This document shows positions 7,353-14,438 of a stretch of DNA of 14,994 nt, piece by piece. Position 1 is the stretch's first letter. The number at the start of each line of letters is the position of its first letter. The DNA is from Clostridiales bacterium. Its GTDB lineage: Bacteria; Bacillota; Clostridia; Oscillospirales; Oscillospiraceae. The DNA lies in assembly GCA_019418525.1 (NCBI GenBank), contig DYBS01000038.1, positions 1 through 14,994 of the forward strand, written 5' to 3'. The notes under the pieces were generated by a model. That model saw nothing but the letters and a program-made list of their open reading frames with translations, was not told where the DNA came from and searched no databases. A program made the position numbers and the translations under genes.

Positions 7353-9581
7353 TTACAGAAGGGCCAGAACATACCGCAGCACCAGCCGTTTCCACCGGGG
7401 GAGGGACTGGCAGAGAACGTTCCGCTGTCCTGCCAGAGCGGAGAGCAGGGCCTCCCGCTCGTCCTCGCCGGGGCCGGTACGGCCAAAGGCAGCGCGGCGG
7501 GCCTGTTCCAGCACCACCTCCGGCACTGGAGCGCCCCAGCGCTCCAGGCGGCGGCTGTACCGGTAGGCGTACACAGCCGCCCGGTCGGGAGGTAAGGTGC
7601 GCAGCTTCCGACGCCACCAGCGGTCCGCCAGACGGGGCCGCAGCAGGAAGAGGGCGAGCAGCACGGCTACGCCCAGGAGCACAAAGGGCAGGGGACTCTG
7701 GGACCTGGAGTTTTCCACCGTACCGGGCTTTGGTGTGGATGTGGGTGCGGCGGTGTGGGCCGCCGAAGCGGTGGGTACGGCCGAGGGTGCGGCGGAGGAA
7801 GTGGGCTCCGGCGTGGGGGTGGGCTCTGCCGGGTCCTCGTCTTCACCGGCCTGCTGGGGGGTGTAGCCCGGGGTCATCTCCACGGGGTACCAGCCGTACC
7901 CGTCCAGGTAGATCTCCACCCAGGAGTGGGCGTTCCGGTCGGGGATGTTTACCGCCTGACCGGCGGTGACGTCGGCGATATAGCCGCTGACGTACCGGGC
8001 GGGAATGCCCAGGGCCCGCAGCAGCAATACCCCAGCGGAGGCGAAGTGCATACAGTAGCCCGACTGGCTCTCGTTGAGGAAGTAGAGCACATAGTCCTCC
8101 CCCTCGGGGACGGCGGGGGCATTGGCGTCATAGACCGCGATGCCCGCCAGGTACTCGGCCACCGTTTCGGCCTGCATCAGACGGACGTGGGAGGAGTCCC
8201 GGACGGTGGAGTAATCCATCCGCCGCTCGATGACGCTGGTGTGGCGGCGCAGGGCCTGGGCCATGCCTTCGGGCAGCTGGAGGTAGTGGTCATTGACGAA
8301 GTCGGCGTAAAAGGCCTCGGCCCCCGCCGCGGTGCCGGAGAGCCCCTCCACCTCCTCCAGATTCAGGGCGTCGGGGCGGAAATAAACGGTGTGCCGGTTC
8401 ACGAACTGCTCCCGGCCCAGGTAGGAGTCTCCCACAAAGGCGGCGCCCCGCAGTTCGCTGGGTCTGGTCAGAATCTGATAGGGGAAGTAGACGCACCCGC
8501 CGGGGGCGGAGCGGTTTTCCACCGTGATGGCGTAGTAGGGGGAATCGTTGGACTGGGCGGGGAGGTCCAGGGCGCTCAGACCGGAGTCCCAGGGCAGCAG
8601 GGTACCGTTTTCGATAAGGCCCTCATAGACGCTCTCCGGCAGGGGCTCCCACTGGTTGTCCTCATAGAGAGCGGCGCTGTGGCCCCGCAGGTACAGGTGG
8701 CCGGTCCACTCACTCTCCACCCGCAGCGCGGTCTGGCCGTTGTAGGAGAGGGGGCCGCGGCTCAGATCCACCTGGGCGGAGGACCCGGCGGAGACGAGGC
8801 GACCACCCCCCAGCTCATCCAGGCCCAGCCGGAGGGACAGGGAGGTGGCGTTTGCGATCAGCTCCCGCCGGGCGGTGCGGGCCAAGGCGGGGAACTGGTA
8901 GTTCCGCCAGGGGAGCAGAGCAGCGCACAGAGCCAGCAGCACCGCCGCCGCGGGCATGACCCGCCCGGCCAGGCGGGTTCGGCCCCGGCCCTTTCGGGGG
9001 GTCAGCCGCAGAAAGAGCAACACCGACCAGCCCCACAGCAGAGCGAGAAAGGGCGAAATACCCGGTGTCCGGGCGATGAGCAGTCCGGGCACCAGAGCGG
9101 GGGCGGTGAGGAGCAGGGAGAGCCAGAAGGAGCGCACGGAGCACACTGCCCACCCCAGCAGCAGGCCCCAAAGCAGGGCGAAGAAGAGGGCGCCCAGGGT
9201 GAGGGCGTCGGTCCAGCCCTGTTCCGACAGCTCCATCACCGGGAAGATGGTGGGGAGCTGGGGAAAGACCTGGGCGTAGGTGTTCACCACCGCGCACTGC
9301 ACTGCCGCCCAGGCGGGGAGCAGGGCGTCCCAGATGTGCCAGGCCAGCAGGCCCAGCGGGCACAGCAGCGCCAGGGGAAGGAGAGGGGACCAGGGAAAGG
9401 GCAGGCGGTACACAGCGGGGAGAACCAGGCACAGGAGCGCCAGCCCCAGGCCGAAGCGCACCGGGTCACAGCTCAGGCCGAAGGTGCTGGAAAAGGAGCC
9501 CAGGCCGCCCCACATCAGGGCGAGCATCAGCAGCACATCCACCCCGTAGCCGGGGAGGACAGAGCGAAGGCGGTGTTTCAT
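7353..9581 (-). CDS. Membrane transglutaminase-like protein (TgpA-like)
   Basis: 742 aa. The N-terminal part (about 15-225) is a cluster of hydrophobic segments. An extracytoplasmic region follows, then a transglutaminase-like core: Cys510 in SQSGYCMHFASAG, and His552 in NAHSWVEIYLDGYGWYP. The third catalytic position, usually Asp, appears to be Glu568 (PVEMTPG). A Pro/Thr/Ser/Ala-rich linker (about 585-622) precedes one more membrane segment (about 632-648) and a basic cytoplasmic tail. The start at 9581 is preceded by GAGGAGG and overlaps the stop of the DUF58 gene (ATGA), which suggests coupled translation. A GTG- or ATG-type extension to 9602 lies inside the DUF58 gene and is less likely. 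Its role in the MoxR-DUF58-transglutaminase set is unknown and is presumably at the cell surface. Confidence 0.88.
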   Translation of the reverse strand: MKHRLRSVLPGYGVDVLLMLALMWGGLGSFSSTFGLSCDPVRFGLGLALLCLVLPAVYRLPFPWSPLLPLALLCPLGLLAWHIWDALLPAWAAVQCAVVNTYAQVFPQLPTIFPVMELSEQGWTDALTLGALFFALLWGLLLGWAVCSVRSFWLSLLLTAPALVPGLLIARTPGISPFLALLWGWSVLLFLRLTPRKGRGRTRLAGRVMPAAAVLLALCAALLPWRNYQFPALARTARRELIANATSLSLRLGLDELGGGRLVSAGSSAQVDLSRGPLSYNGQTALRVESEWTGHLYLRGHSAALYEDNQWEPLPESVYEGLIENGTLLPWDSGLSALDLPAQSNDSPYYAITVENRSAPGGCVYFPYQILTRPSELRGAAFVGDSYLGREQFVNRHTVYFRPDALNLEEVEGLSGTAAGAEAFYADFVNDHYLQLPEGMAQALRRHTSVIERRMDYSTVRDSSHVRLMQAETVAEYLAGIAVYDANAPAVPEGEDYVLYFLNESQSGYCMHFASAGVLLLRALGIPARYVSGYIADVTAGQAVNIPDRNAHSWVEIYLDGYGWYPVEMTPGYTPQQAGEDEDPAEPTPTPEPTSSAAPSAVPTASAAHTAAPTSTPKPGTVENSRSQSPLPFVLLGVAVLLALFLLRPRLADRWWRRKLRTLPPDRAAVYAYRYSRRLERWGAPVPEVVLEQARRAAFGRTGPGEDEREALLSALAGQRNVLCQSLPRWKRLVLRYVLALL

Positions 9582-10594
9582 TGCGCTTCCTCCTCTCCCC
9601 ACAGATGGGCGGTGACGTGGAAGGTGCGGGGCGGGCCGTCACTTTCCGGCACAGCGAGCGGAGAATCCAGGGCCGAGCGGCCGGTGCGGGTGGCCTCCTC
9701 CCGCAAGAAGTGGTCCAGGGCGCGCTCCAGCCCGGCGCGGTTCTCCACCGGGCAGAGGGCGGGCGTGCCGCTCACTGGGTGGACCCAGGCGATGAGGTGC
9801 CCCTCCTCCCGGCCCAGCAGAGCCAGGGACAGGGCCTGGAGCCGGTCCAGTGCCCCGTCCAGCTCCTCCGGGGTGCCGAAGTGGTCGATGGTGAGCACCA
9901 GCGCCGCCCGGCGGGGCTCCAGCATCTCCCGCACCACCAGCTCGTCCCGCTTGGAGGAGAGCTTCCAGTGGACGGTGCGCATGGGGTCCCCGGGGCGGTA
10001 GTCCCGCAGGTCGTAGTCCTCGGCGGGGCCGCCGCCGGGCTTGGGCTTGAGACCCAGGGAGCGGCCCGGGTTGCCCAGCACCGGCGGGATGGGGCCGGCC
10101 TCCCGGCTCCTGGGCAGCACCGGCACCTCTCCCTCCAGAGCGGACACCGGCAGGGGGAGGGCGAAAAGGCCCAGCAGATCCAGCGCCCGCAGGCGCTCCA
10201 CCCGGAAGGAGAGCATCCCGCAGTGGCTGGTGGGCAGGGGGAAGGGGACCTCCAGAGGGGAGCCGTCACAGCGCAGACGGATGGACCGGGTCCACTTCTC
10301 CCCGGTGAGGGCGTTGCGCACGGTCAGCTTCCCGGTGAGCTGCCCCACCGGCAGGCCCCGAGCGGGCTCCAGCCGGAGGGTGAGGGCTGCCTGACTCCCA
10401 CGCACCACGGGTCCCCTGGGGGGGAGCAGCTCCGGGCGCAGGCGGCGGGCCGGCGGGAGGCTCAGTGCCAGGGAGAGCACCGGTAGCGCCAGGACCAGGA
10501 CCAGGAAAAAGAGGGCGGGCCAGGCCTCAAAAAAGAGAAAGAACAGCGCCGCCCCCGCCAGGGCCAGCGCGTAGAGAAACCGGCGGCCGATCAC
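9578..10594 (-). CDS. DUF58 domain-containing membrane-anchored protein
   Basis: 338 aa. Two hydrophobic segments near the N-terminus (about 8-22 and 26-46) would anchor it. The DUF58 signature is clear: DLRDYRPGDPMRTVHWKLSS (residues 195-214), followed by a vWA-like alpha/beta region with LVLTIDHFG (232-240). The start is GTG at 10594, 5 nt after the stop of moxR. The site before it is weak, so coupling to moxR translation is likely. The frame is open upstream inside moxR, but that part reads as low-complexity antisense-type protein and is rejected. DUF58 proteins regularly accompany MoxR ATPases; the function is undefined. Confidence 0.88.
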   Translation of the reverse strand: MIGRRFLYALALAGAALFFLFFEAWPALFFLVLVLALPVLSLALSLPPARRLRPELLPPRGPVVRGSQAALTLRLEPARGLPVGQLTGKLTVRNALTGEKWTRSIRLRCDGSPLEVPFPLPTSHCGMLSFRVERLRALDLLGLFALPLPVSALEGEVPVLPRSREAGPIPPVLGNPGRSLGLKPKPGGGPAEDYDLRDYRPGDPMRTVHWKLSSKRDELVVREMLEPRRAALVLTIDHFGTPEELDGALDRLQALSLALLGREEGHLIAWVHPVSGTPALCPVENRAGLERALDHFLREEATRTGRSALDSPLAVPESDGPPRTFHVTAHLWGEEEAQ

Positions 10595-10599
10595 GGCGC

Positions 10600-11532
10600 T
10601 TACCGGATCTGGGGGGCGGGCACCGCCTGGAGTACCGCCTCCAGCGGGTGGCGCAGCCCCTCGCTCTCCACCCGCGGGGAGAGGACCAGCCGGTGGGCCA
10701 GGGTGTCCGGAAGCACCAGGGCCACATCCTCGGGAATGACATAATCCCTCCCCTGGAAGAAGGCCATGGCGCGGCTCATGGCGGCCAGGGCCAGGGTGGC
10801 CCGGGGGCTGGCCCCCTGGACGATGAGGGGATGGCTGCGGGTGGCGGAGATGAGGGCCACCAGATACTCGCACACTGCGTCGCTGATGTGGACGGCGTCC
10901 ACCGCCTGCCGCATAAGCTCCAGCTCGTCCAAGGTCACCACCGCCTCTACGCGCTGGAGGGGGTTGCCCTGCTGCTTGCGCCGGAGAAGCTCCACCTCCG
11001 CCTCTCGGGCCGGGTAGCCCAGGGACAGGCGGACCATGAAGCGGTCCAGCTGGGAGTCGGGCAGGGGCTGGGTGCCCGAGGCGCCGGTGGGGTTCTGGGT
11101 GGCGATGACCAGGAAGGGCTGGGGCACCGGGTGAGTCACCCCGTCCACCGTCACCTGCCCCTCCTCCATGGCCTCCAGCAGGGCGGACTGGGTGCGGCTG
11201 GTGGCCCGATTGAGCTCGTCAGCCAGGAAGAGGTTGCACAAAAGGGCGCCGGGCTGGTACTCCATCCGCCCGGCGGATTTGTTGTAGAGGGAAAAGCCCG
11301 TCAGATCCGAGGGCATCACGTCGGGAGTGAACTGCACCCGGCGGTAGCTCAGCGAGAGAGCCCGGGAGAAGGCCAGGGCCAGCGTGGTCTTGCCCACACC
11401 GGGGATGTCCTCCAGCAGGATATGGCCCCGGGCCAGAATGGTCAGCAGGACCTTGGCCAGCACCTCGTCCTTGCCCACCACGGCCTTCTGGACCTCGTGG
11501 AGGACGGCGGCGGCTTGGTTGCGTTGGGTCAT
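10600..11532 (-). CDS. MoxR-family AAA+ ATPase
   Basis: 310 aa. MoxR proteins act as chaperone-like ATPases on partner proteins, often those with vWA domains, encoded beside them. Visible motifs: Walker A IPGVGKTT (43-50), Walker B LFLADE (101-106) with Asp105 and Glu106, sensor 1 ATQNP (144-148), and the DSQLDRF arginine-finger segment (159-165). ATG 11532 is chosen because AGGAGG lies 9 nt upstream. A GTG at 11559 is in frame, but it would sit at the transcription start of the promoter at 11565-11592. It is first gene of moxR-DUF58-transglutaminase and is divergent from rimP. Confidence 0.93.
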   Translation of the reverse strand: MTQRNQAAAVLHEVQKAVVGKDEVLAKVLLTILARGHILLEDIPGVGKTTLALAFSRALSLSYRRVQFTPDVMPSDLTGFSLYNKSAGRMEYQPGALLCNLFLADELNRATSRTQSALLEAMEEGQVTVDGVTHPVPQPFLVIATQNPTGASGTQPLPDSQLDRFMVRLSLGYPAREAEVELLRRKQQGNPLQRVEAVVTLDELELMRQAVDAVHISDAVCEYLVALISATRSHPLIVQGASPRATLALAAMSRAMAFFQGRDYVIPEDVALVLPDTLAHRLVLSPRVESEGLRHPLEAVLQAVPAPQIR

Positions 11533-11564
11533 AAGACGATACCTCCTGTCGGTTTGCACTTCCT

Positions 11565-11592
11565 ATTCTAACAAAAACTTGCCTTATGTCAA
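11565..11592 (-). promoter_or_regulatory. Promoter of the moxR operon
   Basis: On the minus strand a consensus -35 TTGACA (11587-11592), a 16-nt spacer and a -10 TAGAAT (11565-11570) with TGT before it (extended -10) are seen. Transcription would start near 11558, about 26 nt before the moxR ATG. Confidence 0.75.
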
Positions 11593-11602
11593 CGTGAACA
11601 AG

Positions 11603-11630
11603 AAAACAGGGGGAAAAAGCCCACTGTTTT
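11603..11630. other. Terminator-like hairpin between the divergent promoters
   Basis: AAAACAG (11603-11609) pairs with CTGTTTT (11624-11630), with inner GGG/CCC pairing around an A-rich loop. It carries A/T runs on both sides, so it resembles a bidirectional terminator, yet lies between the moxR and rimP promoters where neither transcript reads it. Confidence 0.45.
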
Positions 11631-11664
11631 TGCCTCTGTGGCGGACAGAAGGGGGCAAAAAGTC

Positions 11665-11693
11665 TTGCGCTGGTGGAGCAATTGTGGTATAGT
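11665..11693 (+). promoter_or_regulatory. Promoter of the rimP-nusA-infB operon
   Basis: The -35 is TTGCGC (11665-11670), the spacer is 17 nt, and the -10 is TATAGT (11688-11693) preceded by TGG (extended -10). Transcription would start near 11700, giving a leader of about 104 nt before rimP. Confidence 0.7.
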
Positions 11694-11721
11694 AATACAT
11701 GATAGTAGTAGTGGTATGGTT

Positions 11722-11750
11722 AGAGTGGGGTCCGCCCCGCTCTTCTTTTT
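11722..11750 (+). terminator. Attenuator-like terminator in the rimP leader
   Basis: AGAGTGGGG (11722-11730) pairs with CCCCGCTCT (11735-11743) with one G-U, a TCCG loop, and a TCTTTTT tract (11744-11750). It lies between the promoter and the rimP start, so it would stop most transcripts unless relieved. No alternative antiterminator partner is obvious by eye. NusA itself, encoded downstream, is a plausible modulator (inference). Confidence 0.7.
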
Positions 11751-11803
11751 GAAAAAAATCGGGTGTGGAAATTTCTGGACGCACCAAACTGGGAGGGCTA
11801 CCC

Positions 11804-12259
11804 ATGGCAAAAGTGACCGATACCGTGACCGCTCTGGCCGCCCCCATCGTCCAGGCGCAGGGCTGCCGCCTGTGGGATGTGGAGTATGTGAAAGAGGCCG
11901 GCACCTGGTACCTCCGGGTCTTTATTGACAAGGAGGGCGGCGTGTCCATTGACGACTGTGAGGCAGTGTCCCGCCCCCTGTCCGACGCGCTGGATGAGGC
12001 CGACCCCATTGAGGGAAGCTATACCCTGGAGGTGGGCTCGGCGGGCATCGACCGGGTGCTGCGCAAGCCGGAGCACTTTGCGGCTTATGTGGGCAGCGAG
12101 GTGGAGGTGCGCCTCTACCGCCCGGTGGACGGCCGAAAGGACCACGTGGGCGTACTCCAGAGCTACGAAAACGGCGATGTGACCATTGAGACGGACCAGG
12201 GGAGCAAGACCTTCCCCAAGAAGGATGTGGCTCAGACCCGGCTGTACGTCCGGTTTTAA
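11804..12259 (+). CDS. rimP: Ribosome maturation factor RimP
   Basis: 151 aa, normal length. RimP helps assemble the 30S subunit. The N-terminal domain holds the typical GCRLWDVEYVKE and WYLRVFIDKEGGVSIDDCE strands (about 20-51), then LEVGSAGIDRVL (about 74-85; usually LEVSSPGLDRPL in the family), and an SH3-like C-terminal domain. ATG 11804 has GGGAGGG (11791-11797) at 6-nt spacing; an in-frame GTG at 11765 has no such site. It is first gene of the rimP-nusA-ylxR-ylxQ-infB operon, an order conserved in Bacillota. A terminator-like attenuator sits in its leader. Confidence 0.95.
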   Translation: MAKVTDTVTALAAPIVQAQGCRLWDVEYVKEAGTWYLRVFIDKEGGVSIDDCEAVSRPLSDALDEADPIEGSYTLEVGSAGIDRVLRKPEHFAAYVGSEVEVRLYRPVDGRKDHVGVLQSYENGDVTIETDQGSKTFPKKDVAQTRLYVRF

Positions 12260-12267
12260 GTTTGTGG

Positions 12268-12286
12268 GGGCGGGGCCGCCCCGCCC
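12268..12286 (+). other. GC-rich intercistronic hairpin, rimP-nusA gap
   Basis: GGGCGGGGC (12268-12276) is the exact reverse complement of GCCCCGCCC (12278-12286). In RNA about 7 bp would form around a 5-nt loop. There is no U-tract, so it is not an intrinsic terminator. It ends about 11 nt before the nusA ribosome binding site. Confidence 0.65.
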
Positions 12287-12310
12287 GTGTTGAGGATAAG
12301 GAGAACGATT

Positions 12311-13510
12311 ATGCCGAAGAAAAAAGCCAAAGCGCAGAAGAGCAACGAGCTGGACGGGGCGGAGTTCTTTACCGCCATTGGGCTCATCGAGAAGGAAAAG
12401 GGCATCCCTAAGGCCTACATGATCGAGAAGATCACTCAGGCCCTGATCTCCGCCTACAAGCGGGATCACGAGAGCGTGGGGGATAATGTGACGGTGGAGG
12501 CCAACGAGGCCATGGGCACGGTGCGCATGTTCGTCAAGAAGGACGTGGTGGAGACCGTGGACAATCCCTGCACCGAGATGAGCCTGGAGGAGGCCCGGCA
12601 GACCCTGCCCCGGGCCCAGCTGGGCGATGTGCTGCGCATCGAGATCAAGCCCCGCAACTTCGGCCGCATCGCCGCCCAGACCGCCCGCCAGGTCATTATC
12701 CAGGGCATGCGGGAGGCCGAGCGCGGCATGGTGTACGATGAGTTCTCCTCCAAAGAGCACGAGATCCTCACCGGCATCGTCACCCGCATCGATCCCCGCT
12801 CCGGCGCCGCCAGCCTGCGCATCGGCTCCGGCGGAGAGAGCACCGACGCCTATCTGGCCGCCGGTGAGCAGGTCAAGGGCGAGACCTACACCGAGGGCAT
12901 GCGCCTGAAGGTGTATGTGGTGGAAGTCCGCCGCTCCACCAAGGGCCCCCAGGTGCTGGTGTCCCGCACGCACCCGGGCCTCGTGAAGCGCCTCTTTGAG
13001 CTGGAAGTGCCCGAGATCTACGACGGCACCGTGGAAGTGAAGTCCATCGCCCGGGAGGCCGGCTCCCGCACCAAGCTGGCCGTCTGGTCCGCCGACCCCG
13101 ATGTGGACGCCATCGGCGCCTGTGTGGGCCCCCGCGGCCAGCGTGTGAACAACATCGTGGAGGAGCTGGACGGCGAGAAGGTGGATATCATTAAGTACAG
13201 CGAGGACCCCGCCGCGTACATCGCCGCTGCCCTGTCCCCCGCCGATGTCATCAGCGTCACCACGCTGGAGGAGGGCAAGAGCTGCCGCGTGGTGGTCCCC
13301 GACGACCAGCTGTCCCTGGCCATCGGCAAGGAGGGCCAGAACGCCCGCCTGGCCGCCAAGCTCACCGGCTATAAGATCGACATCAAGCCCGAGAGCGCCC
13401 CCGTGGAGGAGGAGAGCGGGGAAGACGATGTTCTGCTGGAGGACGAGGATCTGGACGTGGATGTGGACACGGACGCGGAGGAGAGCGCCGCTCCGGAGAC
13501 TGAGGAATAA
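12311..13510 (+). CDS. nusA: Transcription termination/antitermination factor NusA
   Basis: 399 aa. NusA binds RNA polymerase and nascent RNA, controlling pausing, termination and antitermination. Domain order: N-terminal polymerase-binding domain (about 15-135), S1 domain (about 147-215, starting SKEHEILTGIVTR), KH1 (about 225-295, GACVGPRGQRVNNI) and KH2 (about 300-360, AIGKEGQNARLAAKLTGYKI). A short, very acidic C-terminal tail (about 366-399, rich in Asp and Glu) follows, instead of the acidic repeats of proteobacterial NusA. ATG 12311 is preceded by AAGGAG at about 8 nt; an in-frame GTG at 12287 is at the edge of the intercistronic hairpin and is rejected. Confidence 0.97.
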   Translation: MPKKKAKAQKSNELDGAEFFTAIGLIEKEKGIPKAYMIEKITQALISAYKRDHESVGDNVTVEANEAMGTVRMFVKKDVVETVDNPCTEMSLEEARQTLPRAQLGDVLRIEIKPRNFGRIAAQTARQVIIQGMREAERGMVYDEFSSKEHEILTGIVTRIDPRSGAASLRIGSGGESTDAYLAAGEQVKGETYTEGMRLKVYVVEVRRSTKGPQVLVSRTHPGLVKRLFELEVPEIYDGTVEVKSIAREAGSRTKLAVWSADPDVDAIGACVGPRGQRVNNIVEELDGEKVDIIKYSEDPAAYIAAALSPADVISVTTLEEGKSCRVVVPDDQLSLAIGKEGQNARLAAKLTGYKIDIKPESAPVEEESGEDDVLLEDEDLDVDVDTDAEESAAPETEE

Positions 13511-13519
13511 GTCCTGACG

Positions 13520-13541
13520 GCGGGCGGCTCCGGCCGCCCGC
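13520..13541 (+). other. GC-rich intercistronic hairpin, nusA-ylxR gap
   Basis: GCGGGCGGC (13520-13528) pairs perfectly with GCCGCCCGC (13533-13541) around TCCG (13529-13532), a C(UNCG)G-type stable tetraloop. There is no U-tract. It lies about 9 nt after the nusA stop and 12 nt before the ylxR ribosome binding site. Confidence 0.75.
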
Positions 13542-13567
13542 AAGGCTCGCAGAAGGAGGCGAGTAAA

Positions 13568-13840
13568 ATGCCCAAAAAGATCCCCATGCGCCAGTGTCTG
13601 GGCTGCCGGGAGATGAAGCCGAAAAAGGAGCTTATCCGGGTGGTGAAGAGCCCGGAGGGGGAGATCTCCCTGGATTTCAAGGGGAAGAAGCCGGGCCGGG
13701 GGGCCTATCTCTGCCCCAACGCCCAGTGCCTGGCCCGCGCCCGAAAGACGCGGGCATTGGAGCGGGCCTTTTCCGCCCCCATCCCCGACGAGGTCTATGA
13801 CGCTCTGACGGTCCAGATGGAGGAGGGCAGCGATGAATAG
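13568..13840 (+). CDS. ylxR: YlxR family RNA-binding protein (RnpM, DUF448)
   Basis: 90 aa. YlxR in Bacillus subtilis has been described as a modulator of RNase P (RnpM). The family marks are present: MRQCLGC near the N-terminus (7-13), GRGAYLC (43-49) with a following Cys54, and a basic surface (KPKK, KGKKPGRG, RARKTR). AAGGAGG (13553-13559) at 8 nt gives a strong start. It overlaps ylxQ by 8 nt. Its position between nusA and ylxQ is the usual one. Confidence 0.95.
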   Translation: MPKKIPMRQCLGCREMKPKKELIRVVKSPEGEISLDFKGKKPGRGAYLCPNAQCLARARKTRALERAFSAPIPDEVYDALTVQMEEGSDE

Positions 13841-14333
13841 CGTGCTGCACCTGCTGGGGCTGGCCCGGAAAGGGGGCAACCTGGCCGTGGGAGAGGACGC
13901 CGTGGCCGACGCGGTCTCCCGCCGCACCGCCCGGCTTTTGATGGTGGCCGCCGACGCCGCGGAGAACACCCGGGACCGGGGAGAGCGCAGCGCCCAGGGG
14001 ATTCGGGTGCCCTGCCTCACCATCCCCTTCTCCAAGGAGGAGCTGGGGAACGCCCTGGGCCGGAAGGCCTGCGCCCTGCTGGCCGTCACCGATATGGGAC
14101 TGGCGGGTGCGGTGGCCGGGGGGCTGGCCCGGATGGATGAAGAGACCTACGGCGAGGTGGCCCAGACCCTCCGGGAGCGGGCCAGCCGGGCGCTTGTGCG
14201 CCAAAAGAAGAAGCGGACCCGTGCCAAGGCACGCGCCGCCGCCCAGCGCAAACCCTGGGCGCCGCCGCCCAAGGAGGGGCAGCCCGGACGCAGACGCCGT
14301 CCGGACCGGACCGCACCGCATCAGGATGGATAG
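13833..14333 (+). CDS. ylxQ: YlxQ-like ribosomal L7Ae/L30e-family protein with long basic tail
   Basis: 166 aa, whereas YlxQ relatives are usually near 100 aa. The core (1 to about 105) has the L7Ae/L30e/S12e fold pattern: LLGLARKGGNLAVGEDAV (7-24), ARLLMVAADAAENTR (33-47) and KACALLAVTDMGLAGAV (78-94). It probably binds structured RNA such as a kink-turn. From about residue 122 a Lys/Arg/Pro/Ala-rich tail follows, with no recognised domain and probably disordered. The start ATG overlaps the end of ylxR by 8 nt, with GGAGGAGGG just upstream inside ylxR, suggesting coupled translation. The tail is seen in sequence; its function is unknown. Confidence 0.9.
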   Translation: MNSVLHLLGLARKGGNLAVGEDAVADAVSRRTARLLMVAADAAENTRDRGERSAQGIRVPCLTIPFSKEELGNALGRKACALLAVTDMGLAGAVAGGLARMDEETYGEVAQTLRERASRALVRQKKKRTRAKARAAAQRKPWAPPPKEGQPGRRRRPDRTAPHQDG

Positions 14334-14365
14334 ACGGTCCGTGGAAGGTAAAGAACAGAGACAGA

Positions 14366-14424
14366 GGACTTGTTCCAATCAGAAAGCGCAAAGGCCCTTT
14401 GCGTTTTCTCGTTGGTACAAGTCC
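14366..14424 (+). promoter_or_regulatory. Long near-perfect hairpin in the infB leader
   Basis: Outer stem GGACTTGT (14366-14373) pairs with ACAAGTCC (14417-14424). After one T/T mismatch, CCAA (14375-14378) pairs with TTGG (14412-14415). The inner stem is AGAAAG-CGCAAAG (14381-14393) with CTTTGCG-TTTTCT (14397-14409), with one G-U and a GCC loop. About 25 bp form in total. It ends 6 nt before the infB ribosome binding site. The inner part alone, followed by TTTTC, could act as a terminator. It is most likely a cis-acting RNA element; a small inverted-repeat insertion is the alternative. Confidence 0.7.
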
Positions 14425-14430
14425 CGACGT

Positions 14431-14438
14431 GGAGGTGG
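14431..14438 (+). promoter_or_regulatory. infB ribosome binding site (decides the TTG start)
   Basis: GGAGGTGG lies 6 nt before TTG at 14445. No ATG or GTG in this frame lies upstream after the last stop, and the protein from TTG matches the family N-terminus. Confidence 0.75.

Noticed and set aside
7249..7617. N-terminal extension of the CofE-like protein
   Set aside because: It runs through the promoter and ribosome binding site and into the antisense of the transglutaminase gene; no homologous sequence is recognisable.
7771..7870. Repetitive DNA inside the transglutaminase gene as a possible repeat array
   Set aside because: It encodes the Pro/Thr/Ala/Ser linker with no regular unit; low-complexity coding sequence explains it.
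7755..10001. Long plus-strand open frame (748 codons) opposite the transglutaminase and DUF58 genes
   Set aside because: Gly/Gln/His/Pro-rich translation without motifs. It spans two well-supported minus-strand genes with signatures, so it is a shadow frame.
10595..10873. N-terminal extension of the DUF58 protein into moxR
   Set aside because: It lies inside the moxR frame and has Gly/Pro/His-rich shadow composition. The family N-terminal membrane segment begins right after GTG 10594.
11533..11559. GTG start for moxR at 11559
   Set aside because: It would be at the predicted transcription start and upstream of the AGGAGG that serves ATG 11532.
11798..14089. Long minus-strand open frame (763 codons) opposite rimP, nusA, ylxR and ylxQ
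   Set aside because: It crosses four certain genes and has repetitive Leu/Ala/Gly/His composition; it reflects codon bias.
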